From: Ottowia testudinis
GTDB lineage: Bacteria > Pseudomonadota > Gammaproteobacteria > Burkholderiales > Burkholderiaceae_C
Assembly (NCBI RefSeq): GCF_017498525.1
Contig: NZ_CP071796.1
Location: 2,170,001 to 2,234,000, forward strand
Length of the DNA: 64,000 nucleotides
Reading direction: 5' to 3'
Below are positions 1 through 8,974 of this stretch, piece after piece. The notes below the pieces were generated by a model that was not told where the DNA came from, made no database searches, and saw only the letters and a list, made by a program, of their open reading frames with translations. Each line of letters opens with the position of its first letter. The first letter of the stretch is position 1. Position numbers and translations under genes: made by a program.

Positions 1-78
1 TGATCTTCCCGCCTCGGCGCGGCCTGCCGCCCCAGGTCAAGCCTCGCCAGGGCATTTCCCCTCTCTGGAGATAACCTC

Positions 79-867
79 ATGAACCGCGAATCCCTTCGCG
101 CGAACCTGCCCACGCTCTTCGCGCATGCCATTCCCAAGAACGCCCGCCGCATCCACTGCAGCTACTTCGACGATCAGCCGCAACGCAATGCCTTCGGCTT
201 GCGGATCGATCCCCAGCCCGCTGAAGGGCTGGTCATCGCACTCACCGACGAGGCCTTCATCGTGAAGACCGATCGCACAAGCTTCGTCGCGGTGGACCGA
301 GTGCTCGCGACCGAGAGCCCCGACATCGGCGACAAGGTCCGGGTCACGCCATACATCCGCCGCGACTTCGCCGGCGAACGGCTCGATGCGCCCAAGCGGG
401 AAAGCCGCCAGACGCCCGATGGGCAGGCGTACGCCGTCACGACCGTCACCCTGGGCGGAAACACCCTCCGGATCCCCCTCCCGGTCGAGCCCCATTGCCC
501 GTACCTGGCAGACCTGGTGGAACAACTGGAGATCATGCCCACGCCGGACGGTCTGCGCACCGTTGCCAACATGCTGGTGGACGCCAAGGCCAGGGAGATC
601 GAGATCGTCGATCCGGACGATGAGCATCTCATCGCGACACCACCGGAGATCAGCTTCGCCGTCGACACCGGCAAGTTCAGCGGCCGCATAGCCATCCTCT
701 ACGACCGGGGCTACGACCTCTATGTCGTCGAGTTGCGCATTGATGGCACCGTCGTCACACGCATCGAGGAGGTGGATGTCACCAGCCTGGCGGAGGTCGT
801 CACCGATCTCATCGATGACGGCGAATGGCAACGCATCCGCGTAGAGATCCTGAAACCAGGTCGCTGA
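79..867 (+). CDS. Hypothetical element-backbone protein
   Basis: I do not recognise this 262-residue protein. It starts at an ATG placed 8 nt after a GGAG ribosome-binding sequence. It is acidic and soluble-looking, with no signal peptide, membrane segment or obvious catalytic motif. The first third alternates charged and hydrophobic residues as in a small beta-rich domain, and the C-terminal 80 residues look alpha/beta. Its GC content and codon use match the backbone genes at 57-64 kb. It points away from the minus-strand backbone block that follows (metallophosphoesterase, Cys-rich protein, DUF1173), so it belongs to a separate transcription unit. No function is proposed. Confidence 0.7.
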   Translation: MNRESLRANLPTLFAHAIPKNARRIHCSYFDDQPQRNAFGLRIDPQPAEGLVIALTDEAFIVKTDRTSFVAVDRVLATESPDIGDKVRVTPYIRRDFAGERLDAPKRESRQTPDGQAYAVTTVTLGGNTLRIPLPVEPHCPYLADLVEQLEIMPTPDGLRTVANMLVDAKAREIEIVDPDDEHLIATPPEISFAVDTGKFSGRIAILYDRGYDLYVVELRIDGTVVTRIEEVDVTSLAEVVTDLIDDGEWQRIRVEILKPGR

Positions 868-986
868 GGCTGCAGGCAATCTCGCCGCACACGCGCGCAT
901 AGCGGCGGGCGCGCAATCTCGCTGCGAGCAGCCGTCGCCCGGATACCCCTGCGGCTCTCAGAGACAGGGACTTGACAAAGCGGACA

Positions 987-1023
987 CCCCATGGTTGCAG
1001 AAAATCCATGGGGACGCTATGCT
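987..1023 (+). promoter_or_regulatory. Candidate sigma-70 promoter with embedded inverted repeat
   Basis: TTGCAG (995-1000) and TATGCT (1018-1023) are separated by exactly 17 nt. An 8-bp perfect inverted repeat (CCCCATGG at 987-994, CCATGGGG at 1006-1013, 11-nt gap) overlaps the -35 box and spacer, as an operator would. No convincing protein gene follows on the plus strand, only the short stem-loop listed next. Seen in sequence; activity is inferred. Confidence 0.4.
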
Positions 1024-1029
1024 CTTTCC

Positions 1030-1127
1030 CGAGCCAGGAGCGCTGTCGATTACGGTGCGTTGGACGATTGTTCCACCTGGCTTACCAATTTCAGACGGGT
1101 CGCGCTATCGCGGCCCGTCTTCGTTTG
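1030..1127 (+). ncRNA. Candidate small RNA ending in a terminator-like hairpin
   Basis: Transcription from the 995-1023 promoter would give about 95 nt, ending at a hairpin with a 6-bp GACGGG/CCCGTC outer stem (1094-1099 and 1114-1119), a G-U pair and a 4-bp CGCG inner stem, followed by TTCGTTT. The T-run is short, so termination is uncertain. An 82-codon frame crosses the region but has no ribosome-binding site or recognisable content. Apart from this unit I see nothing convincing in the gene-free stretch 868-1323. Confidence 0.3.
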
Positions 1128-1323
1128 AGGGGGCGACCGTTGCATCTCAAGGAACCGAAGCTGCACTCGCGGCCATTCAGCCTCACAAATACCTCTTCCC
1201 GACTCCGAGGGGTGCAGGCGCCGCAGTTCCGCCGGAAGCCTAAGCCCGGTAAGCAGCGTTCCGCGATCGCCAACGGAACAAGAGCCGGTCTCGCCTTTGA
1301 CCTGAACGCCGACACCGTCCAGT

Positions 1324-2601
1324 TCAGGGAAGCGCTTCTGCGCATTCCATTGCCCGGGCCTCTCCTCGCGCGGCCATCCCACTCGACGAAAGCACGCCGG
1401 CAGCAATCTCTCCTGGCGCCTTTTCACCCAGCGCTTCCAGACAACCCAGCACACTGGCCGGTTCAACGCCCGTAAGCTCCGCCCAGCGCCGCACCTTGTC
1501 GGCCAGGGAGCCAAGCTGGCTGATGCCCGGCGCCCGGGTCCGCACAACCGGAACGATCCGCCCTTCCAGCTTGGCCTGTGCGGCGCCTGCCAGCAATCGG
1601 CTGATTGCGGCGCGGTCGACCGCGTGGCGATCCTCGTCCGTGACCGTCCAGCGCACGCGCACATGCGCCCCCTCCACGCCGTGCTTGGCAATGGCCTCGC
1701 GCAGCGTCTCCAAATCGGGGCGCCCTTCGAACACAATGTCGATGGTGCGCCGCGTCGGCGTCGGCACCAGCACGCACCGCCCCGCATCGGCGCTCACCTC
1801 CCACAGCAAAAACCCCTTCTCACCCTCTTCCCCGAAGTGGAAGCGCCCGATGGAGCCCGCATAGGCGATGCACTGGCGGCCCGCCGCCCCGTCCTGTTCC
1901 CAGGATTGATAGCGGTGGATGTGGCCCAGCATCACGGCCTGGGTTTCGGCGCCAAACAGCGCGCCGGTGCTGAACTCGTGGTCGAAACCCGCCATCGGCA
2001 CACCATGCTCGGAGAGGCTGCCGAGCACCGTTCCATGCGAGACGGCGACGGTCGGAATGCCCTGTGCCCTCGCCCGCCGATTGGTGGGCGCAAAGCCCGC
2101 GAGCAGCAGCGCCAGGTGCTCGCCCACCGCCTGGGGCGCATCGGCTGCGCCGACGGTGGCCGCGACCACGGCCTTGTTGATGGTCGGCACGCAGGACACC
2201 AGCAGCCGCGCGCCCGCCGGCACGTCCTCGAAGCACCAGCTACTTGAGGCCTGCCACAGGCCCTCCCGCGTCAGCGCGACCTGCTCGATGCGGTCGGCGA
2301 CATGTACTGGATGGCGCGCGTCCAGCAGCCGGAACACCGACAGCGTCCCCGGTGGCTCATGGGAAAACGTCCCCTGCAGCATCAGCACCGGGCAATGGCC
2401 GGCCAGCCGGCGCACCTGTGCGAGCAAGCTCAGGGTTGCCGGCTCATGCAGGTCCAGGCCATGGTCGGTGGCATCCCCCGAGAGGATCGCCGCCTCGACC
2501 TTCTCGGCGATTGCCCAGTCGACCGCCGCGCCAAAGCACCGGTCCGCTTCCTCCAGCGTCGCCGCGCCGTAGTGCAGGTCGGAAAAGTGAGCGATGTGCA
2601 T
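1324..2601 (-). CDS. SbcD-like metallophosphoesterase
   Basis: A calcineurin-type metallophosphoesterase of 425 residues related to the nuclease subunit of SbcCD/Mre11 complexes. The start is the ATG at 2601, three bases past the stop of the upstream gene, because the protein then opens with the family's first metal motif (HIAHFSDLHYG). Other metal ligands are visible: GDATDH near residue 43 and GHIHR near residue 230. The usual GNHD motif is replaced by GTFSHE near residue 80, a departure worth noting. The length is close to SbcD (about 400). No SbcC-type ATPase is present in the window; the partner may lie outside it. Two-gene operon with the Cys-rich protein at 2604-3896. Probable DNA end-processing role in element maintenance (inference). 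Confidence 0.75.
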   Translation of the reverse strand: MHIAHFSDLHYGAATLEEADRCFGAAVDWAIAEKVEAAILSGDATDHGLDLHEPATLSLLAQVRRLAGHCPVLMLQGTFSHEPPGTLSVFRLLDARHPVHVADRIEQVALTREGLWQASSSWCFEDVPAGARLLVSCVPTINKAVVAATVGAADAPQAVGEHLALLLAGFAPTNRRARAQGIPTVAVSHGTVLGSLSEHGVPMAGFDHEFSTGALFGAETQAVMLGHIHRYQSWEQDGAAGRQCIAYAGSIGRFHFGEEGEKGFLLWEVSADAGRCVLVPTPTRRTIDIVFEGRPDLETLREAIAKHGVEGAHVRVRWTVTDEDRHAVDRAAISRLLAGAAQAKLEGRIVPVVRTRAPGISQLGSLADKVRRWAELTGVEPASVLGCLEALGEKAPGEIAAGVLSSSGMAARGEARAMECAEALP

Positions 2602-2603
2602 GC

Positions 2604-3896
2604 TCAATCCCTCCCGGCCACCGCGGCCAGGGCGCAGTCGATCTTGTCGGCGTAGCCTTCCGGATCGTTGGCGTAGCGCTCCATGTCGTCCCAGGCGCGG
2701 CCGCGGCCATGGGGGTTGATCTTCCAGCCCCGGCCCCAGCGCCGATCGGCGTATTGCTGAAAGCGCCCCGCATCCAGGCCCATCGCCTCGGCCCGCCCCA
2801 GCAACTGTTCCAGCGTGGGATGGCCCGAGCGCATGGGTGCGGACTCTTCCACCGACTTCGCGGCGCTCTCGACAGTCTCGTCGGCATCCTCCACCGGATG
2901 CCCCGCCGGCACGCCTTCCAGCACCTGCTCGGCCAAGCTCGCCTGCATGATGGCCGTTTCTACATCCTCGCCATCGCGCAGGAGCGCAGTCACGTCGATC
3001 GGCGCCTCCAGCTCGATAATCCACTGCGGCACGCGCACGGCGCGCCCGTTCTCGTCGATGTGCGGCACATCGCGCAGCACCTTGGTGAGGTAGAAAGTCT
3101 CGCGCGCCCGACCGAGGAAGCCCGAGATCCGGCCGCCCCGCATGTGGCCAATGGCCTGGAAGCGCTGGATCGCGTTGCTCATCGCATAGAAGCTCGTCGT
3201 CGGCAGCTCCAGCGCGCTAATGGTGCGGATGCCCGGGATGAAGAAAAGAAAGCGGCCGGTCAGATTGCACTGGCGCGCCTGGTATTCCTGGCAGGATTCG
3301 GGATCGCAGACCCCGCCATTGTCCTCGCGCAGCATGGTCTTGCGGCCACCGAAGATGCGGATCGTGCGCCGGCCGGTGTGGTCCATCGGAACCGGCGCAT
3401 GGCACATGCAATGGCGCGTCAGGCCATCGGCCGAATACTGTGACCAGAAGCGCTTCTCATGGGTACCCCAGGCAGCCAGTTCGTGAGGCATGACGCTCTG
3501 CCAGTGATCGGCCGGGAACACCACGGGAAAGCGGTAGAGGCGACGCCCCTGACCCCGCTCCTCGCCATAGGCGTCGAGGACTTGTTGCGCGACCTCCGGA
3601 TTTGGGAAGTCCTGCGGCCGCACGGTGAACCAGGGCACGTTGCGGGGTACCAGCGGCGACTTGAGCTCCGGCAATGCTTCGCGCAGGGCCCGCTCGATCT
3701 GTTCGAACGACAGGCCATCGGCCACCCCCTGCCGATAGATGGCCTTGGCCTCGGATACCTCCGCCGCTTTCCTGGTCAGCACCATGATGCCCGGACGGAT
3801 CTTGCCACCGGTCGGGATCCGGACCGGGCCTTGCCCAAGCAAGGTTGGCATTGCGGCCGGGCCACCACCCCGCACCGTGACAATCGCGTTCGCCAT
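2604..3896 (-). CDS. Cys-rich element protein, possibly Gp3-like directionality factor
   Basis: A 430-residue protein with a GGAG ribosome-binding site 8 nt before its ATG. The centre holds a Cys/His-rich patch: HCMCHAP near residue 160, then CDPESC, a further QCN and the segment GRFLFFIPGI around residues 195-222. Proteins of this kind on mobile elements are often annotated 'hydrolase or metal-binding protein'. The C...C-x-x-Y...C...L.F..PG pattern resembles the Gp3-like recombination directionality factors of large-serine-integrase phages, but I cannot confirm that without a profile search. The C-terminal 60 residues look like a separate small domain rich in Arg, Gly and Trp. It sits just upstream of the metallophosphoesterase. 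Function not assigned with confidence. Confidence 0.6.
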   Translation of the reverse strand: MANAIVTVRGGGPAAMPTLLGQGPVRIPTGGKIRPGIMVLTRKAAEVSEAKAIYRQGVADGLSFEQIERALREALPELKSPLVPRNVPWFTVRPQDFPNPEVAQQVLDAYGEERGQGRRLYRFPVVFPADHWQSVMPHELAAWGTHEKRFWSQYSADGLTRHCMCHAPVPMDHTGRRTIRIFGGRKTMLREDNGGVCDPESCQEYQARQCNLTGRFLFFIPGIRTISALELPTTSFYAMSNAIQRFQAIGHMRGGRISGFLGRARETFYLTKVLRDVPHIDENGRAVRVPQWIIELEAPIDVTALLRDGEDVETAIMQASLAEQVLEGVPAGHPVEDADETVESAAKSVEESAPMRSGHPTLEQLLGRAEAMGLDAGRFQQYADRRWGRGWKINPHGRGRAWDDMERYANDPEGYADKIDCALAAVAGRD

Positions 3897-4004
3897 GATT
3901 TCGCTCCTCGATGAATTTCGGCGTATGCCGACAATTCATCCTCTCAGGGCGAAACGCCCCTTCAAGCCCCGCGCCAAAGATGGCGCAGTGCCCGGCAGAG
4001 CGGC

Positions 4005-5216
4005 TCATCGACTGGCGTGGAACGAGGGAGGCAAGGCGGGCATCGGTTGGTCCGTCCACCAGGTCCAGGCGGGCGGCGCCAGCCTGGAGATTGCCTGGAC
4101 CTTGGCCGCCCGCTCCTTCTCTTCGGCGAACACGCTGACCACGTGCAGGGCGACAGGCTCGGCACCGGCATCGATCAACAACGCGTTCGGAAAACCCGCC
4201 ACGCTCCTGGCGTCGTAGCGCAGGGGCTTGATGAAGCGGCGCTGCTGTTCCACCAGGGCGTGGACCAACTCGATCTCGTGCGCACCCTCCACCGGGATCC
4301 AGTGCTCGGTCACCAGCATCAGGCTCAACGCGTCCACTTCATGGACATGCTCGCGCTTGGCCCGGATCAAGGCCGTCAACACCAGGCGCGGCCGGTAGCC
4401 CGCGTCCCCATCCTGTATCTCGAAATAGGCCGAATAAGTCCGGCGTGCGCGCTCCCAGGTCTTGTCGGCGATGAGCAGTGGCGCATCGGGCATGTGCTTG
4501 ATCCAAAGCCGACGCCCGAACGCCGTGGCCTCGCAATTCTTGAACTCGCCCAGCACCACCGCCAGCGGCGACTGGCCGTCCCGGGGCTGCAGGACCGCAA
4601 GCTTGTCGCGCCGGCGCTGGGCGGCCGCAGCCTTGGACGCTTCGCTGAACGGCTCGGGGACGTAGAGGCGCTGAGCCAGGGGCTGCCCCTTGACGACCAT
4701 CTCCGCTGCAGCCTCCAACAGATGCTTGCAGAGGACACCCTGGTTGCGCTTGCCGGCCATGGCGGGCACCCAGCGATTGAAGCCGGCCCGCTCGAAGAGG
4801 AAGTGCGTCAAGGCGCGCAGGCTCATGCGCCGACGGGGCACGACGACTTCGCCCGGATCATGGACCTCGCCCGGCGCGACACCCCGGCCGAGGGTGCGCA
4901 CCCACGGAAAATCCACGCGCAACTCGACGCTGCCCGGCATGGTCTCGATGATGGCCTCCCCCATCAACTCGCCGAGCCCGGACTGCTGCGCATCCGGCTC
5001 GTAGGACGGGCATTGCGGATGGTGCTGCCCGCCAGTACCCGGCATGCGCTTGACGACGTACTGCCGGTGGAGCGCCACGTACATCTCGACCCCCTCGGGC
5101 ACACAGAGGCAACGCGGCCGATCCGCACCGGCGTGCACACGCGCCAGAACCTCCTGCAAGCGAGGATCCATTGCGTCATACACCTGTCCGGCAATCGAGA
5201 AGCGCTGGCTATCCAT
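4005..5216 (-). CDS. DUF1173 family protein
   Basis: A protein of about 403 residues resembling the DUF1173 family, which is common on conjugative elements of Proteobacteria and has no established function. I chose the ATG at 5216 (MDSQRFSIAGQ...) because recognisable similarity begins there; an in-frame ATG at 5264 is possible. A Cys/His cluster (CLCVPEG near residue 37, then HHPQCPSYEP near 65) could bind zinc. Later segments such as RRMSLRALTHFLFE and WTWWTDQPMPALPPSF are typical of the family as I know it. It is the last backbone gene before the siderophore cargo, and the gene-free stretch after its 5' end probably contains the cargo junction. Confidence 0.65.
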   Translation of the reverse strand: MDSQRFSIAGQVYDAMDPRLQEVLARVHAGADRPRCLCVPEGVEMYVALHRQYVVKRMPGTGGQHHPQCPSYEPDAQQSGLGELMGEAIIETMPGSVELRVDFPWVRTLGRGVAPGEVHDPGEVVVPRRRMSLRALTHFLFERAGFNRWVPAMAGKRNQGVLCKHLLEAAAEMVVKGQPLAQRLYVPEPFSEASKAAAAQRRRDKLAVLQPRDGQSPLAVVLGEFKNCEATAFGRRLWIKHMPDAPLLIADKTWERARRTYSAYFEIQDGDAGYRPRLVLTALIRAKREHVHEVDALSLMLVTEHWIPVEGAHEIELVHALVEQQRRFIKPLRYDARSVAGFPNALLIDAGAEPVALHVVSVFAEEKERAAKVQAISRLAPPAWTWWTDQPMPALPPSFHASR

Positions 5217-5741
5217 GGGAGTTCCGAAAAGGCCATCGTGCAGCCGGTCCGCTCGGATCACCATCCGAAATCAGCACCTAAGAAGGCTGATTTCGATGGC
5301 GCCCAGAGGAGTGCCTTGTCCTACCTCAAGAAGATGCCTCTGGAAGCCACCCTGAGCAGGAAATCAGCCACGGAGCAACGATTGACGGACGGACTGCGCC
5401 GTCAGCCTCAGGAAAAGAGCCTGACAGGAATTTGTTTGAGGCATAGCATGACGAATAGGAGAATCTATACCAAGCAAGAAGAAGTCGGCGGTAGTCGGCA
5501 TGCCGAAGCCACGCGCGTCACTGATCTTGTGCGGCTTTCAGTGTTACGGCCAACGCGCACTCCTCAGCTACTTCACCCGGCGATGTCGTTGCTCTTCAAT
5601 CAATCAGTTTGAGATCGACGATGCTGCACGCTGGAGCATCTGTACCCTCCTCCAAGCTGAAGGGCAGATTGACATATGCCGTTTTTTCCGTAAGGTACTG
5701 CCCCGCTCACTCCCACCGCAAGCCAGAGTCATGCATTGTCA
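5217..5741. other. Intergenic stretch at the backbone/cargo junction
   Basis: About 525 bp lie between the DUF1173 start and the 3' end of the AraC regulator. The base composition is visibly more AT-rich than either flank. Short frames exist (for example 54 codons from 5449 on the plus strand) but have no ribosome-binding site and no recognisable content. I see no direct repeat or integrase-type junction. This is the likeliest left edge of the siderophore insertion. Confidence 0.4.
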
Positions 5742-6683
5742 TCATGCACACGTTTGGGTCAAGTCGGTTTGAGGGATGACGCCATATACTTGCCGACGTG
5801 CTCGACTGGGAAGGTAACCAAATTGCTTCTGAAAAGCCGCGCTGAAATGGCTGATGTTGGTATATCCAAGAATAACTGCTGTCTCGGTCACATTGTGAGC
5901 CTGCAACAATCGCACGGCATTGTTCATGCGCTCTTCCTGGAAGAGCGCATAGATACTGCTGCCGAATAACTGCTTGAATCCCGCTTTCAGTTTGCACTGG
6001 TTCAATCCCACCGCTCGTGCCAGGTCCGCTATGGTAGGCGGGCTGCTCAGGTCCTGAAGCAGCAGCGTCCGTGCGTCTTCCAGTTGCCGACGTTCGCGCG
6101 GCGATGGCGCCTTCCCATCGTTGCAGAGCTGGAACGCAGACAGTTGCCAATGGAGATAATCAAGTGCTGCTGCATGCAGCAGCAAGCGTCTATGCGGAGA
6201 CTCGGCCAACAGAGCGGCGATGTTGATTGCTGAGCGCAAGGTTCTTCTGCAAGCGCCTGCACAACGAACGAAAAACCCTGGATCGTCATTGGCGGCCAAA
6301 AATGGGCATGCCTCCTCTCCAACAAGTTCGCACAGCGCCTGGGGCGTCACCATGACAGTCACATTCTGGAACCGCTCGCAGTGACGCACGCAGAAAGACT
6401 CGCCAGCAGAAAACCCGAGCGAGATATCTCCTCGTCCATATGTCAGACGAAGACCGCAAACGCTTCCCTCGAACATGCCATCTAACTGGCAATTCAAGTG
6501 AAAAAACTCACTGTCGCCAGGGAACACCTTGGGACTATCGATGGCGTCGAGACACTCCGCTGTCGTGTGGCACACCGCAAAACCAGGTTGGAGTGTCACA
6601 AGAAGCTGCGAGGGTTCCACACGCGTTATCGAGACTCGATCACCGACAATCGATGCCTTTCCAGAGAATCCATCCATAATCAT
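5742..6683 (-). CDS. pchR-like: PchR-like AraC-family regulator
   Basis: A 313-residue AraC/XylS-type activator. The C-terminal 100 residues form the double helix-turn-helix; the second half reads VTETAVILGYTNISHFSAAFQKQFGYLPS in the protein's last 45 residues, typical of the family. The N-terminal 200 residues resemble the ligand-sensing part of PchR and YbtA, which use the ferric siderophore as co-inducer (established for those proteins). It is the last minus-strand gene of the cargo, about 320 bp downstream of cysE, so it probably has its own promoter. By analogy it would activate the biosynthesis and receptor genes when the cell's own siderophore is present. Start taken at the first ATG; the ATG two codons later is equally possible. 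Confidence 0.85.
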   Translation of the reverse strand: MIMDGFSGKASIVGDRVSITRVEPSQLLVTLQPGFAVCHTTAECLDAIDSPKVFPGDSEFFHLNCQLDGMFEGSVCGLRLTYGRGDISLGFSAGESFCVRHCERFQNVTVMVTPQALCELVGEEACPFLAANDDPGFFVRCAGACRRTLRSAINIAALLAESPHRRLLLHAAALDYLHWQLSAFQLCNDGKAPSPRERRQLEDARTLLLQDLSSPPTIADLARAVGLNQCKLKAGFKQLFGSSIYALFQEERMNNAVRLLQAHNVTETAVILGYTNISHFSAAFQKQFGYLPSRARRQVYGVIPQTDLTQTCA

Positions 6684-7006
6684 GCCACAAAATGCAAATA
6701 GGAATCAGTCGCATATGCGGATGACCCTATCACTTATTCCCCGTTTGCGCAAGAAAAAGAGGAGTGAGGAGGCGGAAGCGTTGCGGGAGATCTCGTGCAG
6801 CCTGAACGCCCCCACGCGGGGGCCAATCCGAGGCCCGTACTTCGAAGCCGGAGGATCAGCGTGACTCGATCGTGCGAGCGGGCACCCCTACCGCAGTGGC
6901 CTCTGGCGGAACATCTCTTAATGTGGAAATAGACACTCATCCGAAAACGCCGCGACCCGCCGTGTGAAGAAGACAGCGTTTGTGCATGGTAGCAGCCTTA
7001 TTTCCA
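6684..7006 (-). promoter_or_regulatory. Leader/promoter region of the AraC regulator
   Basis: A 323-bp gene-free stretch between the end of cysE and the regulator start. It contains a GC-rich hairpin (CCCCC-ACGC-GGGGG, near 6810-6825) that could end the upstream operon, although no T-run follows on the minus strand, and an AT-richer stretch (about 6690-6740) next to the start that could hold the promoter. I found no good Fur box. Confidence 0.35.
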
Positions 7007-7642
7007 TCATCCAGGGTGAACCGCAAGGGTCATGACAGTTAGCACCACACTTGCCGCTCCCACCGTGGCTCCACGTCCAACTGCGATGTTGCCGAGCACT
7101 GTTGCCCCCACCGACAGCAATACGCCATCATGGACTTTGGGGTGGCGATCGCCACGCTCTTTCCCAGTCCCGCCAAGAGTCACGTTCTGAAGAATCGAAA
7201 CATCGCTTCCAATGGAGGCTGTTTCCCCGATCACGATTCCGCTGCCGTGGTCGATAAACACGCGCCGACCCATGACCACCGCAGGATGGATGTCTATCCC
7301 GAATACCTCCGCCACGCGACTTTGGAGCAGACGGGCGGCAGTGCGTCTACCGCTGGACCACAGCCCATGGCCAAGGCGATGGCACTCCAACGCATGGAAC
7401 CCCTTGTAGCAAAGGAATGGGATCAATGCGTTCTCCGCTGCCGGATCCTGCGCGATGATCGCGGCCAGATCTTCCTGCGCGATGCCAGAGACATCCGCGG
7501 CTTCCGCGCGAGCGTCCTCAAGTACACGCTCCCATGCCGCAAATGGCATCACTGCGTCAGCCAGCTTCCGGGCCAACAGATGGCTCAGTGCGGCGAAGAA
7601 ATCCGTCTTGCTGAGAACCAGTTCGGTGACGAACATGCTTAG

Positions 7643-8809
7643 GGCAACGCTGAACAAGTCCACGGCTGTTGTGCGCTGCGCGTTGTGAGTTGATGAAGCA
7701 ACAAACACTTGCTGCCGCAGCTGATCAGGGTGCTGGATTCGAGCAGTATCGCCGTCCAACCCGACGCGACGTATTTCTGGCCACGATGAACGAGATCGTG
7801 CCGTGGCACGAGCTGTGCGCGGTCATCGAGCCGCACTACCCCAAGGCGGGTAACGGTCGCCCACCCGTGGGGCTCGAACGCATGCTGCGCATGTACTTCG
7901 TGCAGCACTGGTTCAACCTGGCCGATGAGGCCTGCGAAGAAGCGCTGCTCGACAGCAGCGCGCTGCGGCGCTTCGTGGGGATCGATCTGGGCCGTGAGCG
8001 CGTGCCCGATGGCACCACGCTGCTCAGATTTCGCCGCCTGCTGGAGCAGCACAAGCTGGGCGAGCAGTTATTTGCCACCGTGGGCCAAGTCCTTCAGACC
8101 CAGGGCCTGAAAGTGGGCACCGGCACCATCGTGGACGCCACCCTCATCGGTGCGCCCAGCTCGACCAAGAACGCTGCCAAGGCACGCGATCGCGAGATGC
8201 ATCAGACCAAGAAGGGTCAGCAGTGGTACTTTGGCATGAAGCTGCACATCGGCGTGGACAGCCGCACGGGGCTGGCGCACAGCGCCATGGTCACTGCCGC
8301 CAACGTGCATGACAAGCATCCGCTGCCCGATCTGCTGCACGGCAGTGAGCGGCGAGTCTACGGCGACAGCGCCTATGCCAGCCAGAAGCAGCTGATTGCC
8401 GGCAAGGCGCCGCAGGCCAGGGACTTCACCAACCAGCGCGTGCGCAAGGGTGGCCAGATCGACGAGAGCGAGCGTGCGAGAAACCGCACCAAGTCCAGGG
8501 TACGCGCTCGAGTGGAACATGTGTTTGCCGTGCTCAAGCGGCTGTGGGGTTTCACGAAGGTGCGCTATCGCGGGCTGGCCAAGAATGCCACGCGCTCGTT
8601 CGTGGCACTGAGCCTGGCCAACCTGTACCTGGCTCGAAGACACTTGGCGTGAGTGCGCCCGAAAACGGGCGCTGAGCGCGCCCACGGGGCGAAAAGGCCC
8701 CGATTGGGCTTGCAAATGCAGTGTTTCGACCCGCCGATTTCGTCATGCGCAAGATCGGCGGCACTGTGACCGCGCGCTTGGGTAGCGCGCATGGTTGTTC
8801 AGCGTTGCC
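7643..8809 (+). mobile_element. IS5-family insertion sequence, 1167 bp
   Basis: Terminal inverted repeats match perfectly over 15 bp (GGCAACGCTGAACAA at 7643-7657 and its complement at 8795-8809). A 4-bp target duplication TTAG flanks the element at 7639-7642 and 8810-8813, agreeing with the YTAR target preference of the IS5 group. One transposase gene fills the element. Removing the element and one TTAG restores the cysE frame, so the insertion is simple and probably recent. It lies in the opposite orientation to cysE. Confidence 0.92.
7693..8652 (+). CDS. IS5-family transposase
   Basis: A DDE transposase of about 319 residues. The start at 7693 (MKQQTLAAAADQG) is preferred over an upstream GTG at 7669. 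The N-terminal part carries PRRDVFLATMNEIVPW-like and GRPPVGLERMLRMYF segments typical of the IS5 subgroup. The catalytic acids are seen as DATLIGAP (about residue 142), YGDSAYAS (about 225) and the C-terminal RVEHVFAVLKR. The gene is complete and unbroken, so the element is probably still mobile. Confidence 0.92.
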   Translation: MKQQTLAAAADQGAGFEQYRRPTRRDVFLATMNEIVPWHELCAVIEPHYPKAGNGRPPVGLERMLRMYFVQHWFNLADEACEEALLDSSALRRFVGIDLGRERVPDGTTLLRFRRLLEQHKLGEQLFATVGQVLQTQGLKVGTGTIVDATLIGAPSSTKNAAKARDREMHQTKKGQQWYFGMKLHIGVDSRTGLAHSAMVTAANVHDKHPLPDLLHGSERRVYGDSAYASQKQLIAGKAPQARDFTNQRVRKGGQIDESERARNRTKSRVRARVEHVFAVLKRLWGFTKVRYRGLAKNATRSFVALSLANLYLARRHLA

Positions 8810-8974
8810 TTAGCGCAGATTCCTCAGCACATACCGCCCTCGCTTCGGCAAGCAAGCGCCCCCAGAGCTCGACGCTGCCGCCGCCGTTGCATGACGGGCC
8901 AACAGTCGCCATCTCGGAGGATCCGTCATCGAGCATCAGCGCATTCCACATCGCCATTTTCCTGTTGTTCTCGC

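Larger units (their letters stand above)
7007..8951 (-). pseudogene. cysE: Serine O-acetyltransferase gene split by an IS5-family element
   Basis: Joining 8951-8814 to 7642-7007, that is removing the IS and one TTAG copy, restores a 257-residue CysE. The 5' part encodes a start (MWNALMLDDG...) followed by ELWGRLLAEARAV, and the frame runs straight into MFVTELVLSKTDFF after the junction. The 3' part holds the left-handed beta-helix acetyltransferase domain with VFIDHGSGIVIGE and TLGGTGKERGDRHPK. The C-terminus is short and lacks the usual PA-R-V tail. The start at 8951 has AGGA 8 nt upstream and lies 23 nt after the preceding reductase gene, so it was an operon member. CysE makes O-acetylserine for cysteine synthesis, which fits a pathway using several cysteines. 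A frame entering from the IS could still give a protein lacking the N-terminal helices. Confidence 0.85.

Noticed and set aside
5449-5772. Small plus-strand frames in the junction region (54 and 90 codons)
   Set aside because: No ribosome-binding site, no overlap-coupling and no recognisable sequence; kept only as part of the intergenic note.
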